Shown here piece by piece: positions 17,065 through 25,569 of a DNA stretch of 42,529 nucleotides. The position numbers were made by a program, and so were the translations under genes. The notes below the pieces were generated by a model. It worked only from the letters and a program-made list of their open reading frames with translations, made no database searches and was not told the origin of the DNA. Source of the DNA: JAGPUQ01 sp050250395 (GTDB lineage: Bacteria > Pseudomonadota > Gammaproteobacteria > Pseudomonadales > Porticoccaceae); NCBI GenBank assembly GCA_050250395.1, contig JBFWOQ010000023.1:1-42529 (forward strand), given 5' to 3'. The first letter of the stretch is position 1. The number at the start of each line of letters is the position of its first letter.

Positions 17065-17301
17065 ATGGATCTCGATGCCATTGCTACCCGCTTGCGGGGC
17101 GAGCTCAGCGAGTGTGACGTGCAGGTGCAGGCCGACGGCAGTCATCTGAGCGTCGTGGCGGTAGGCCGGCTGTTCGAGGGGCTGCGTCCCGTGCAGCGCC
17201 AGCAGCGGGTTTATGCGGCGCTCGGGGATCTCATCGCAGCCGGTGAAGTCCATGCGGTGAATATCCGCACCTACACCCCGGCGGAATGGCAGTCGCGCTG
17301 A
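17065..17301 (+). CDS. ibaG: BolA family protein IbaG (YrbA)
   Basis: A 78-residue BolA-fold protein (MDLDAIATRLRGELSECDVQVQADGSHLSVVAVGRLFEGLRPVQRQQRVYAAL..). The G.HL.V..VG..FEG.R.V.R.Q.VY..L segment and the His-containing C-terminal loop (GEVHAVNIRTYTPAEW) place it in the IbaG branch. Members partner with monothiol glutaredoxins and [2Fe-2S] clusters. GGAGGT lies about 10 bp upstream of the ATG. It sits directly before murA, the standard gammaproteobacterial order. Confidence 0.93.
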   Translation: MDLDAIATRLRGELSECDVQVQADGSHLSVVAVGRLFEGLRPVQRQQRVYAALGDLIAAGEVHAVNIRTYTPAEWQSR

Positions 17302-17367
17302 TTGCACCCTGGCGGGAGGCAGGCGGCGGCCCGCCCCCTCCCGATCCCATCTTGCTCCGAGTACATC

Positions 17368-18630
17368 ATGGATAAACTGGTGATTTCCGGCGGCGTTCCC
17401 TTGAACGGGCAGATTCGCATTTCCGGCGCCAAGAACTCCGCGTTGCCCATTCTGGCGGCCACCCTGCTCGCCGAAGCGCCGGTGACCATCGCCAATATTC
17501 CGCACCTGCACGACATCACCACCATGATCGAGCTGCTGTGCTGCATGGGCGTGAGCGTGGTGGTGGACGAACGGATGAACGTCGAGGTCGATTCCAGCAC
17601 CCTGCACAGCCGGTCGGCGCCCTACGATCTCGTGAAGACGATGCGCGCCTCCATTCTGGTGCTGGGGCCGCTGCTGGCCCGCTACGGCGAGGCCCGGGTC
17701 TCCTTTCCCGGCGGTTGCGCCATCGGCAGTCGCCCGGTCGATCAACACTTGCGCGGTCTCGAGGCGCTCGGCGCCGAGATCGAAATCGACGGCGGTTACA
17801 TCAATGCCCGCGCCCGTGGCCGGTTGCGGGGCGCGCACATCCTGATGGACATGGTCACCGTGGGTGGTACCGAGAACCTGATGATGGCGGCGAGTCTCGC
17901 CAGTGGCCGCACCGTCATCGAGAATGCCGCGCGCGAGCCGGAGATCGTGGATCTCGCCAACTGCATCAACAGCCTGGGTGGCGACGTGCGGGGCGCGGGT
18001 ACAGATACACTCACCGTCGAGGGCGTGGAGCGTCTCCATGGCGGCAGCTATACCATCATGCCGGATCGCATCGAAACCGGAACCTATCTTGCGGCGGCGG
18101 CGGCGACCCGTGGCCGGGTCAGGTTGACCAATACCGATCCGCGCCTGCTCGAAGCCGTGCTGCTCAAGCTCGAAGAGGCGGGCGCGCGGATCGCCTCCGG
18201 CGGCGACTGGATCGAGCTGGACATGGGCGGCGAGCAACCCCGCGCCGTGCATCTGCGCACCGCGCCCTATCCGGCCTTTCCCACCGACATGCAGGCGCAG
18301 ATCACCGCATTGAATGCCGTTGCCGATGGCGTCGGGACCATCACGGAAACCATTTTCGAGAACCGCCTGATACAGACGCATGAGCTCAACCGGATGGGTG
18401 CGAGGATCAGCCTGCAGGGCAACACAGCCATCATCACCGGGGTGCCGGTTCTGAAGGGGGCGCCGGTGATGGCGTCCGACCTGCGGGCCTCCGCCTGCCT
18501 GGTGATTGCGGGCCTGGTCGCCCAGGGTGAAACTGTGGTGGACCGCATCTATCACATCGATCGCGGCTACGAATGCATCGAGGAAAAGCTCCAGCAGCTC
18601 GGCGCGTGCATTCGCCGGGTGCCGGGCTGA
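17368..18630 (+). CDS. murA: UDP-N-acetylglucosamine 1-carboxyvinyltransferase MurA
   Basis: A 420-residue EPSP-synthase-fold enzyme catalysing the first committed step of peptidoglycan synthesis. It begins MDKLVISGGVPLNGQIRISGAKNSALPILAA, with the substrate-binding SGAKN. The fosfomycin-sensitive catalytic Cys is C117 in FPGGCAIGSRPVD. Other landmarks are MVTVGGTENLMMAA, PDRIETGTYL, YPAFPTDMQAQ and the C-terminal DRIYHIDRGYE. Length is typical (419 in E. coli). The ATG lies 66 bp after ibaG, and hisG follows 14 bp after the stop, so the group is probably one operon. Confidence 0.97.
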   Translation: MDKLVISGGVPLNGQIRISGAKNSALPILAATLLAEAPVTIANIPHLHDITTMIELLCCMGVSVVVDERMNVEVDSSTLHSRSAPYDLVKTMRASILVLGPLLARYGEARVSFPGGCAIGSRPVDQHLRGLEALGAEIEIDGGYINARARGRLRGAHILMDMVTVGGTENLMMAASLASGRTVIENAAREPEIVDLANCINSLGGDVRGAGTDTLTVEGVERLHGGSYTIMPDRIETGTYLAAAAATRGRVRLTNTDPRLLEAVLLKLEEAGARIASGGDWIELDMGGEQPRAVHLRTAPYPAFPTDMQAQITALNAVADGVGTITETIFENRLIQTHELNRMGARISLQGNTAIITGVPVLKGAPVMASDLRASACLVIAGLVAQGETVVDRIYHIDRGYECIEEKLQQLGACIRRVPG

Positions 18631-18644
18631 CGCGGGGGGCAGGA

Positions 18645-19280
18645 ATGACCGGGCAGAGTCTGACGCTGGCGATCACCAAGGGCCGCATCATCGCGGAAGT
18701 ACTGCCGCTGCTCGCGCGTGCCCACGTCTTTCCGGATGAAGACATCGCCGCCAGTCGCAAGCTGGTGTTCGGCACCAATCGCGCGGACCTGCGACTGCTG
18801 GTGTTGCGCGGCTCCGATGTGCCCACCTATGTGCAGTTCGGTGCCGCGGACCTGGGGATCGCGGGCAAGGACACCCTGCTGGAACATGGCGGCGCCGATT
18901 TCTACGAGCCGGTCGATCTGGACATCGCGCGCTGTCGCCTGATGACCGCCGGTCCGATCGGCGTTGCCCCCCGACCGGGCCGCCTGCGGGTCGCCACCAA
19001 GTACGTCAATGTGGCGCGGCGCCACTATGCCGAGCAGGGGCGTCAGGTGGACATCATCAAACTCTACGGCGGCATGGAACTGGCGCCCGTGATGGGACTC
19101 GCCGACGAGATCGTCGATATCGTCGATACCGGCAATACGCTCATCGCCCACGGCCTCGAACCCCGGGCGCTGATCGCCGACATCAGCTCCCGGTTGATCG
19201 TCCACAAGGGCGCGCTGAAAACCAAATACGCGCTGATCCAGCCGCTGATCGAGCAGCTCCGGCAGCTCGCGGCAGGCTGA
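18645..19280 (+). CDS. hisG: ATP phosphoribosyltransferase HisG (short form)
   Basis: A 211-residue catalytic subunit for the first step of histidine synthesis. Starting MTGQSLTLAITKGRI, it has the ITKGR and NRADLRLLVLRGSDVPTYVQFGAADLGIAGKD segments, the PRPP-binding VDIVDTGNTLIAHGL and a short C-terminus. It lacks the regulatory domain of long HisG, so it is the short form that needs HisZ; hisZ is not in this window. ATG 18645 has a GGGGGGCAGGA ribosome binding site. It lies between murA and hisD with gaps of 14 and 4 bp. Confidence 0.95.
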   Translation: MTGQSLTLAITKGRIIAEVLPLLARAHVFPDEDIAASRKLVFGTNRADLRLLVLRGSDVPTYVQFGAADLGIAGKDTLLEHGGADFYEPVDLDIARCRLMTAGPIGVAPRPGRLRVATKYVNVARRHYAEQGRQVDIIKLYGGMELAPVMGLADEIVDIVDTGNTLIAHGLEPRALIADISSRLIVHKGALKTKYALIQPLIEQLRQLAAG

Positions 19281-19284
19281 ACCC

Positions 19285-20601
19285 ATGTCCGCTGCCCCCA
19301 TCCAGCTACTCGATACCCGGGCGTCCGCGTTCGAAGCCCGGTTCGCCGCGCTGCGCGCGGCCCAGACGACGGTCGACCGGTCGCTGGAGCAGACCGTCGC
19401 CGAGATCCTCGCCAGAGTGCGGGAAATCGGCGACCCGGCGCTGGTGGAGTACACCAACCGCTTTGATCGCCGGCAGCTTGCCGGCGCGGCGGAGCTGGAG
19501 ATTCCCCACGCGGAACTCGGTGCCGCGCTCGGGACGCTGCCCGCTCACCAGCGCGCGGCGCTCGCGGCGGCGGCGGAGCGCGTGCGCGAATTCCACCTGC
19601 GTCAGAAACAGGAATCCTGGGAGTATCGCGATGCCCATGGCAACCGGCTCGGCCAGCGGGTAACGGCGCTCGACCGGGTGGGCATCTATGTGCCCGGCGG
19701 CAAGGCGAGCTACCCGTCGTCGGTGCTGATGAATGCGATTCCCGCCCGCGTCGCCGGCGTCGGGGAAATCCTGATGGCGGTGCCCGCGCCGGGTGGCACG
19801 CTGAATCCCATGGTGCTGGCGGCCGCAGCGCTCGCCGGGGTCGACCGTGTGTTCACCATCGGCGGCGCCCAGGCGATCGCGGCGCTGGCCTTTGGCACCG
19901 CGACCGTGCCGGCGGTGGACAAGATCGTCGGTCCCGGCAACGCCTATGTGGCGGCGGCCAAGCGCCAGGTCTTCGGTCAGGTGGGACTCGACATGGTGGC
20001 GGGTCCGTCCGAGGTGCTGGTGATCTGCGACGGCAGCGCCGATCCCGACTGGATTGCCATGGATTTGTTTTCCCAGGCCGAGCACGACGAACAGGCGCAG
20101 GCCATCCTGCTCACCCCGGATGCGGATTTTCGCGCGCGGGTGGAGGCCAGCATCGCCCGCCTGCTGCCCACCCTGGAGCGGCGCGACATCGTCGCGGCCG
20201 CCCTGGCCGCGCGCGGCGCGCTGATTCTGGTACGGGATCTGGACGAAGCGCTCGCGCTCGCCAATCGCATCGCCCCGGAACACCTTGAGCTCGCCGTCGC
20301 AGACCCCGAGCGCTGGCTGGCAGGGGTGCGTCACGCCGGCGCGGTGTTTCTCGGCGCCCATACGCCCGAAGCGATCGGCGACTACTGCGCCGGGCCGAGC
20401 CATGTGCTGCCCACGTCCGCGACGGCGCGGTTCTCGTCGCCGCTCGGCGTCTACGATTTCCAGAAGCGCACCTCGATCATCCAGTGTTCACCGGCCGGGG
20501 CGGCCGAACTGGCGGTCACCGCCTCGGTGCTGGCGCGCGGCGAATCCCTCACCGCGCACGCGCGGTCGGCGGAATACCGCCTGAAACCGGAGTCGCGATG
20601 A
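19285..20601 (+). CDS. hisD: histidinol dehydrogenase HisD
   Basis: A 438-residue zinc- and NAD-dependent enzyme oxidising L-histidinol to histidine. Landmarks are RVGIYVPGGKASYPSSVLMNAIPARVAGV (about 131-160), the GGAQAIAALAFGT segment, VDKIVGPGNAYVAAAKR, DMVAGPSEVLVICD, FSQAEHDEQAQAILLT (zinc ligands Gln and His) and the active-site region APEHLEL...GDYCAGPSHVLPTS. Length is typical. Its stop overlaps the hisC start by four bases (ATGA), so translation is coupled. Confidence 0.97.
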   Translation: MSAAPIQLLDTRASAFEARFAALRAAQTTVDRSLEQTVAEILARVREIGDPALVEYTNRFDRRQLAGAAELEIPHAELGAALGTLPAHQRAALAAAAERVREFHLRQKQESWEYRDAHGNRLGQRVTALDRVGIYVPGGKASYPSSVLMNAIPARVAGVGEILMAVPAPGGTLNPMVLAAAALAGVDRVFTIGGAQAIAALAFGTATVPAVDKIVGPGNAYVAAAKRQVFGQVGLDMVAGPSEVLVICDGSADPDWIAMDLFSQAEHDEQAQAILLTPDADFRARVEASIARLLPTLERRDIVAAALAARGALILVRDLDEALALANRIAPEHLELAVADPERWLAGVRHAGAVFLGAHTPEAIGDYCAGPSHVLPTSATARFSSPLGVYDFQKRTSIIQCSPAGAAELAVTASVLARGESLTAHARSAEYRLKPESR

Positions 20602-21659
20602 ACAATCCGTACTGGAGTCCGTGCATCCGCGACCTGGAGCCCTATGTCCCGGGCGAACAGCCGCGTCGACGCGATCTCGTGAAGCTGAATACCAACGAAA
20701 ACCCCTATCCGCCCTCGCCCCGGGTGCTGGCCGCGGTGCGCGCGGCGGCGGACGCGGGCCTGCGCCTGTATCCGCCGCCGGAAGCGGACGAGTTCAAGGC
20801 GGCCATCGCCACCTACCACGGAATAGAAGCCGGCCAGGTCTTTGTCGGCAACGGCTCCGACGAAGTGCTGGCCCATGTGTTCTACGCGCTGCTCAATCAC
20901 GGGCGGCCGGTGCTGTTTCCGGATATCACCTACAGCTTTTATCCGGTGTATTGCCGGCTCTACGGCATTCCCTGGCGCGAAATCCCCCTGACCGAGGATT
21001 ACCGCGTCGGGGTGGCCGATTACGCTGGCGTCAATGGCGGCATCGTGCTCGCCAATCCCAATGCGCCCACGGGTTGCGCGCTGCCGCTCGCGGCGATTGA
21101 AGCGCTGCTTGCCGCCCATCCCGATTCCGTGGTGGTGATCGACGAAGCCTATGTGGATTTCGGCGCGCAATCCGCCATCCCGCTGGTGCGCCATTACCCC
21201 AATCTGCTGGTGGTGCAGACGCTATCGAAATCCCGCGCACTGGCCGGCCTGCGCCTGGGTTTTGCGGTGGGTGACGCCGGGCTGATCGCCGCGCTGGATC
21301 GGGTCAAGAACAGTTTCAACTCCTACCCGCTGGACCGGCTCGCCATTGCCGGCGGTGTCGCCGCCTTCGCCGACGACGCCTATTTTCAGGCCATGCGCAG
21401 TCAGGTCATCGCGAGCCGCGAGGCACTGGTGGCCGCACTGGTCGATTTGGGTTTCGAGGTGTTGCCCTCCGCCGCCAACTTCCTGTTCGCCCGGCACCGG
21501 GAACGGGCGGGCGCGGAGCTGTTCGAGGCGCTGCGGCGGGACGGCGTGCTGGTGCGCCATTTCACGCGGCCCCGGATCGGCCGCTTTCTGCGGATCACGG
21601 TGGGGACGGAGGCGCAGAACGCGCGCCTGATTGCGGCGCTGGCAGCCCTGCTGCGTTGA
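20598..21659 (+). CDS. hisC: histidinol-phosphate aminotransferase HisC
   Basis: A 353-residue class I/II PLP aminotransferase. It begins MNNPYWSPCIRDLEPYVPGEQP, with KLNTNENPYPPSP, the GNGSDEVL segment, NPNAPTG, VVVIDEAYVDF (PLP-ring Asp) and the Schiff-base Lys K211 in TLSKSRALAGLRLGF. FTRPRIGRFLRITVGT near the C-terminus is typical. It transfers amino groups between glutamate and imidazole acetol phosphate. The last 65 bp overlap, on the opposite strand, the 3' end of the degS-type gene. It is the last gene of the ibaG-murA-hisGDC run; the remaining his genes are elsewhere. Confidence 0.96.
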   Translation: MNNPYWSPCIRDLEPYVPGEQPRRRDLVKLNTNENPYPPSPRVLAAVRAAADAGLRLYPPPEADEFKAAIATYHGIEAGQVFVGNGSDEVLAHVFYALLNHGRPVLFPDITYSFYPVYCRLYGIPWREIPLTEDYRVGVADYAGVNGGIVLANPNAPTGCALPLAAIEALLAAHPDSVVVIDEAYVDFGAQSAIPLVRHYPNLLVVQTLSKSRALAGLRLGFAVGDAGLIAALDRVKNSFNSYPLDRLAIAGGVAAFADDAYFQAMRSQVIASREALVAALVDLGFEVLPSAANFLFARHRERAGAELFEALRRDGVLVRHFTRPRIGRFLRITVGTEAQNARLIAALAALLR

Positions 21660-22797
21660 TGGTCGGGCGGACGCCGACGATGGCGTCGATGGTCAGCGGT
21701 CGGCGATCGCGCAAAATCCGCAGATTCACGGAGTCCCCGGGTTTGAGGTCCGCAATCAGGTTCGTGCTCTGAACCCCGTCAAGGACGGGATTGCCGTTGA
21801 TATGGGTGACTATGTCGCCGCTGCGCAGGCCGCTGGCCGCGGCGGGGCTGCCCGGCTGCACCTCGACGATGATCAGCGCGGTGGATGACGCAACGCCGTC
21901 AAGCTGGGGCGTGGTGGCCACGAGTTGCTGGACCTGGACGCCGAGCCAGCCACGCACCACATGGCCCTCGCGAATGATGTCTTCCAGGACCTTGATCGCG
22001 GTCTTGACCGGAATCGCAAAGCTGATGCCCTGGGAAGATGTCTCGTCGAGAATCGCGGTGTTGATGCCGATCAGATTGCCGTGAGCGTCGATCAGGGCGC
22101 CGCCGGAATTGCCGCGGTTGATCGCCGCATCGGTCTGCAAGAAATTTTCAAAGGTGTTGAGGCCCAGGCCGCGGCCGGTGGCGCTCAGGATGCCCTGGGA
22201 CACCGACTGGCCGAGCCCGAACGGATTGCCGATGGCGAGCACCACATCGCCGACGCGGGCCTGCGAGGAGTTGCCGATGGGCATCGGCGACAGTTCCCGG
22301 AGCCTGATGCGCAGCACGGCGAGATCGGTCTCGGGATCCGAGCCCACCACCTGCGCCTCGGCTTCGCGACCGTCGCCGAGCAGCACGATGATCTCATCCG
22401 CGTTGGCGACCACATGGTGGTTGGTAAGAATGTAGCCGTCCTCGCTCACGATCACCCCGGAGCCCAGTGAGCTCTCCATGCGCTGCTGCTGCGGGCGGGC
22501 GCTCTGGTCGAAATAGCGACGGAAAGCAGGATCGTTGTGCAGTGGCGGGCGTCGCTGCGGCGCCAGCTTCCGGGTGTAGATGTTCACCACCGATGGCGCG
22601 GCGCGCTGCACCGCCGCCGCATAGGACACCCGTTCCTCCGCGAACGGCCGCATCACTCCGGGGTCACGGAGAACCTCGGCTGCGGGCAGTGTGGATTGGG
22701 GTTCCGGGCTGGTCGGGAGAAATTCGCGCCACAGTACGGCGGCTGCAATCACCAACCCCGCCACGATGGGCCACGCCAGAAACCTCACCAAACCCAT
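21595..22797 (-). CDS. DegS/AlgW-type periplasmic serine protease
   Basis: A 400-residue trypsin-like protease. One N-terminal anchor (MGLVRFLAWPIVAGLVIAAAVLW) is followed by a catalytic domain with His in GYILTNHHVV, Asp in DPETDLAVLRI and Ser in AINRGNSGGALID. A single PDZ domain (about 285-380; WLGVQVQQL, VQPGSPAAASGLRSGDIV) completes it. Anchor plus one PDZ fits DegS/AlgW, which cleaves the anti-sigma-E factor (RseA/MucA) in envelope stress. The 17-residue proline/serine tail (..GLPAPQSGARSAPPSPP) is non-homologous extension, and its coding DNA is antisense to the end of hisC. ATG 22797 is chosen so that the anchor is at the N-terminus. The hisC neighbour is conserved in Pseudomonas (algW). 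Confidence 0.9.
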   Translation of the reverse strand: MGLVRFLAWPIVAGLVIAAAVLWREFLPTSPEPQSTLPAAEVLRDPGVMRPFAEERVSYAAAVQRAAPSVVNIYTRKLAPQRRPPLHNDPAFRRYFDQSARPQQQRMESSLGSGVIVSEDGYILTNHHVVANADEIIVLLGDGREAEAQVVGSDPETDLAVLRIRLRELSPMPIGNSSQARVGDVVLAIGNPFGLGQSVSQGILSATGRGLGLNTFENFLQTDAAINRGNSGGALIDAHGNLIGINTAILDETSSQGISFAIPVKTAIKVLEDIIREGHVVRGWLGVQVQQLVATTPQLDGVASSTALIIVEVQPGSPAAASGLRSGDIVTHINGNPVLDGVQSTNLIADLKPGDSVNLRILRDRRPLTIDAIVGVRPTINAAGLPAPQSGARSAPPSPP

Positions 22798-22915
22798 CGG
22801 TCGCGACTCGTTTTCCTGCCCATGCGGGGGCGGTATTATGTCACGCTGCCTCCGCGGTCGGTGGGGGCGTTGTTTTTTCTCGGCGCGAATCGCGCCCGAA
22901 ACCTGGAGTACCCCC

Positions 22916-24133
22916 ATGTCCGGATTGGTAAAACCTCATGGCGCCGATGCGCTCAAGATTCTGCTGCTCGAAGGCGACGCATTGGCGCAGGCGCGTACCC
23001 GCGCGGCCGAACTGCCGCAGATACGCCTGACCTCGCGCGAGGTGGGCGATCTCATCATGCTGGGCATCGGCGGCTTCACCCCCCTCGACGGCTTCATGGG
23101 CGAGGCCGACTGGCGCGGAGTGTGCGATGACATGCGGCTCGCCAACGGCCTGTTCTGGCCCATCCCGATCACGCTTTCGTGCGACCCGGTGACCGCCGGT
23201 GGCCTTGCCATTGGCGGCGAGGTAGCACTGGTCGATGGCGAGAGTGGCGAGCTGATGGGCACCCTGCGCGTGACCGAAAAATACCGCATCGACAAGGCGC
23301 ACGAGTGCCGTCAGGTCTTCCGTACCACGGATCCCGCCCATCCCGGCGTGAAGCTGGTGCTGGAGCAGGGCGACATCAATCTGGCCGGTCCGGTGCAGGT
23401 GTTCTCGCAGGGCGAATTTCCCGGCAAATATCCGGATATCTACCTGACCCCCGCCGAGACGCGCGCCTTGTTCGCGCGCAAGGGCTGGTCGACCGTGGCC
23501 GCGTTCCAGACCCGCAATCCCATGCACCGCTCCCACGAATACCTGGCCAAGATCACCATCGAAATCTGCGATGGCGTGCTGGTGCATTCGCTGCTGGGGA
23601 AACTAAAGTCCGGCGATATTCCCGCCGAGGTGCGCCAGGAAGCCATCGGGGTGCTGCTCGACAAGTATTTCGTCGCCAACACCGTGGTGCAGTCCGGGTA
23701 TCCGCTCGACATGCGCTACGCCGGTCCGCGCGAGGCGCTGCTGCATGCGCTGTTCCGGCAGAACTACGGCTGCTCGCATCTGATCGTCGGGCGCGACCAC
23801 GCCGGTGTCGGCGACTATTACGGCCCCTTCGACGCCCACCACATCTTCGATGAAATCCCGGCCGATGCGCTGCTGACCAAGCCGCTCAAGATCGACTGGA
23901 CCTTCTGGTGCCACGCCTGCGGCACCATGGCGTCAGAGCGCACCTGCCCCCATGACGCGGCGCAGCGCGTGCTGGTGTCCGGCACCAAGTTGCGCAAGGC
24001 GCTGTCCGAGGGCGGCGAGGTCGATCCCCAATTTTCGCGCCCCGAAGTGCTCGCCGTGCTGCGGCGCTATTACGCCGCGCTCGCGGCGGAGGATCGCGTG
24101 GAGGTTGAGCTGAAAGGGCACTCTGCGCGCTGA
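22916..24133 (+). CDS. sat: sulfate adenylyltransferase Sat (single-subunit ATP sulfurylase)
   Basis: A 405-residue homo-oligomeric ATP sulfurylase. It has a PUA-like N-terminal domain (SREVGDLIMLGIGGFTPLDGFM), then the nucleotidyl-transfer domain with QTRNPMHRSHEYL (HxxH motif, about 198-210) and LIVGRDHAGVGDYYGPFDAH (about 290-310). It ends with a zinc-ribbon-like FWCHACGTMASERTCPHD and SGTKLRKAL. It interconverts sulfate plus ATP with APS plus pyrophosphate. No aprAB, APS kinase or cysN is adjacent, so assimilatory versus sulfur-oxidising use is open. GGAG precedes the ATG, and a small perfect hairpin (GGCGCG-AAT-CGCGCC, 22882-22896) sits in the leader after a T-run. Confidence 0.93.
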   Translation: MSGLVKPHGADALKILLLEGDALAQARTRAAELPQIRLTSREVGDLIMLGIGGFTPLDGFMGEADWRGVCDDMRLANGLFWPIPITLSCDPVTAGGLAIGGEVALVDGESGELMGTLRVTEKYRIDKAHECRQVFRTTDPAHPGVKLVLEQGDINLAGPVQVFSQGEFPGKYPDIYLTPAETRALFARKGWSTVAAFQTRNPMHRSHEYLAKITIEICDGVLVHSLLGKLKSGDIPAEVRQEAIGVLLDKYFVANTVVQSGYPLDMRYAGPREALLHALFRQNYGCSHLIVGRDHAGVGDYYGPFDAHHIFDEIPADALLTKPLKIDWTFWCHACGTMASERTCPHDAAQRVLVSGTKLRKALSEGGEVDPQFSRPEVLAVLRRYYAALAAEDRVEVELKGHSAR

Positions 24134-24175
24134 TGGGTTCGCCGCTTTGGCCGCCGCGTCGGCCGAGGCGGCATC

Positions 24176-24206
24176 AGTCGGTTGCGAAGACCGGCTTCAA
24201 CCGACT
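24176..24206. terminator. possible bidirectional terminator between sat and yhcB
   Basis: AGTCGGTTG and CAACCGACT form a perfect 9-bp stem around a 13-base loop that itself can pair (GAAGACCGGCTTC). TTTC follows on the plus strand. It lies 43 bp after sat and covers the yhcB stop codon on the other strand. The short T-run makes its strength uncertain. Confidence 0.45.
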
Positions 24207-24679
24207 TTCAGCGTAGGATCGTCGTCACTGATCGTTGGCAGGGGTGTGATGGTGCCGGCGATTCCGGCGGAACCCTTGCCCGCCTGGTCCGCCACCGCCC
24301 TGGGTTTGCCGCGCAACAGGCCCTGGCTCGGCGCGTAGTCGCGGGGGGGCTGCGGGTCGGCGCCGGCTGGGTGCGCGGCACTAGAGGTGGTGAACCGTTG
24401 CGCCAGCTCGGTGCTCGCCAATTGATCCGCGCTGCTGGCCAGATGCTGTTGCAGATCCTGCCAGGCGCGTCCCAGATCGTCGGTCAGCGCGGCGGCACGA
24501 CGGAAATGCTCCTCGACCTCGCGTTCATAGATTTGCAGTTTTTCCTCGCGGGCGCGCAACTGGTCCGCCAGCCGGTCGCGGCGGCCTTCGCGCCGCGCGA
24601 GATGCCGGCCGAAGACAGCGCCCACCAGCAGGCCGGCGAGGAAAATCGCTACGGCAATGAGAATGGCGTTGGTAGTCAT
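24197..24679 (-). CDS. yhcB: YhcB family inner-membrane protein (DUF1043)
   Basis: A 160-residue protein. It has an N-terminal membrane segment (ILIAVAIFLAGLLVGAVFG, about 6-24), a charged coiled-coil (RHLARREGRRDRLADQLRAREEKLQIYEREVEEHF, about 25-60), then a segment typical of DUF1043 (AALTDDLGRAWQDLQQHLASSADQL), and a disordered Pro/Ser tail. Family members affect cell envelope growth and division in E. coli. The ATG has a strong GGAGG. It is divergent from the hydrolase gene, with an interspersed repeat copy in the shared upstream region. The neighbourhood (yhcB, hydrolase, zapE) is conserved in related bacteria as I recall. Confidence 0.88.
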   Translation of the reverse strand: MTTNAILIAVAIFLAGLLVGAVFGRHLARREGRRDRLADQLRAREEKLQIYEREVEEHFRRAAALTDDLGRAWQDLQQHLASSADQLASTELAQRFTTSSAAHPAGADPQPPRDYAPSQGLLRGKPRAVADQAGKGSAGIAGTITPLPTISDDDPTLKVG

Positions 24680-24725
24680 GGAGCCTCCGGGGGCTGTCGG
24701 CTTGTCGTTACCGAAAGTGAAAGTC

Positions 24726-24784
24726 TAGCAGCTTGTTGAAAAACTGCTGCGGCAGCCATCTGCTTCGTTGCGCGGTGCTCGCTA
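24726..24784 (-). repeat. interspersed repeat, copy 2 (one end only)
   Basis: 59 bp that read the same as the reverse complement of the right-hand end of copy 3 (42263-42403): terminal arm TAGCAGCTTGTTGAAAAAC, then CTGCTGCGGCAGCCATCTGC and TTCGTTGCGCGGTGCTCGCT, after which similarity stops abruptly. It lies between the divergently transcribed yhcB and hydrolase genes, 61 bp before the hydrolase ATG, so it is part of their promoter region. Confidence 0.85.
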
Positions 24785-24844
24785 CCAGACTGCCGATCGC
24801 TTGTGCCACGATCAACAGCTGTCGGCACAACGGAGGATTACGCC

Positions 24845-25504
24845 ATGGCGCAACGCGACGAGCGGCATCGACTGCCGGGTCCGGCGGGCCTGATCGAGGC
24901 CTGCTGGGAGCCAGCGCAATCCCGGGATTCGCGGTTGCCATCGCACATGGTTGCCGTGCTCGCCCACCCGCATCCGCTCTACGGCGGCACCATGGACAAC
25001 AAGGTGGTCACCACGCTTGCGCGCCTGTACCGGCGCCTGGGCGTGGATGCGGTGCGGTTCAATTTTCGGGGCGTGGGTGCGAGCGCCGGCAGCCACGATC
25101 AGGGGCGCGGCGAAGTCGATGACATGCTCGCGGTGGTGCGGTGGGCGCTTGCCCGCGTTCCCGGATCCGCCGTGCTGCTGGCCGGCTATTCCTTCGGTTC
25201 GGCGATGGCCGCGGCTGCCAGCGAGCAGGTCGCGGCCCGGCACCTGGCGCTGGTGGCGCCGCCGGTGGATCGTTACCCCTATGCGCCGCACGGCGATTTT
25301 GCCTGTCCCACGACGATTGTTCTGGGTGGTGCCGACGATATTGTCGCCGTGGATGAAGTCTCGGCCTGGGCGCGACAGCGGCCTCGCGTGACGAACGTCA
25401 TCGTACTGCCGGAAGTCAGCCATTTTTTCCACGGCCAACTGACGGAGCTCGAAAGCGAGCTGGGCGCGGCGGTACGCGCGGTGCTGGCGGCAAGCGCGTC
25501 TTGA
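24845..25504 (+). CDS. alpha/beta hydrolase
   Basis: A 219-residue protein starting MAQRDERHRLPGPAGLIEA after GGAGGA. The alpha/beta-hydrolase core shows the early HPHPLYGGTMDNKVV oxyanion loop, a NFRGVGASAG turn, the nucleophile elbow GYSFGSA (Ser about 120), an acid in LGGADDIV and the late His in EVSHFFHG. The HPHPLYGG...FNFRGVG.S pattern matches a group of small conserved hydrolases of unknown substrate often encoded near zapE. No signal peptide, so probably cytoplasmic. The stop overlaps a probable promoter for zapE. Confidence 0.85.
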   Translation: MAQRDERHRLPGPAGLIEACWEPAQSRDSRLPSHMVAVLAHPHPLYGGTMDNKVVTTLARLYRRLGVDAVRFNFRGVGASAGSHDQGRGEVDDMLAVVRWALARVPGSAVLLAGYSFGSAMAAAASEQVAARHLALVAPPVDRYPYAPHGDFACPTTIVLGGADDIVAVDEVSAWARQRPRVTNVIVLPEVSHFFHGQLTELESELGAAVRAVLAASAS

Positions 25505-25529
25505 AGCGTCGCACCGGGCTGGCTACAGT
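25501..25529 (+). promoter_or_regulatory. possible sigma-70 promoter of zapE
   Basis: TTGAAG (25501-25506) and TACAGT (25524-25529) are spaced by 17 bp, each four of six to consensus. The -35 covers the hydrolase stop codon, and the zapE ATG is 40 bp downstream. Confidence 0.35.
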
Positions 25530-25569
25530 GGCGCGCCTTTGATTCTCCCGGAAGTCTGCCCGAATCGCC

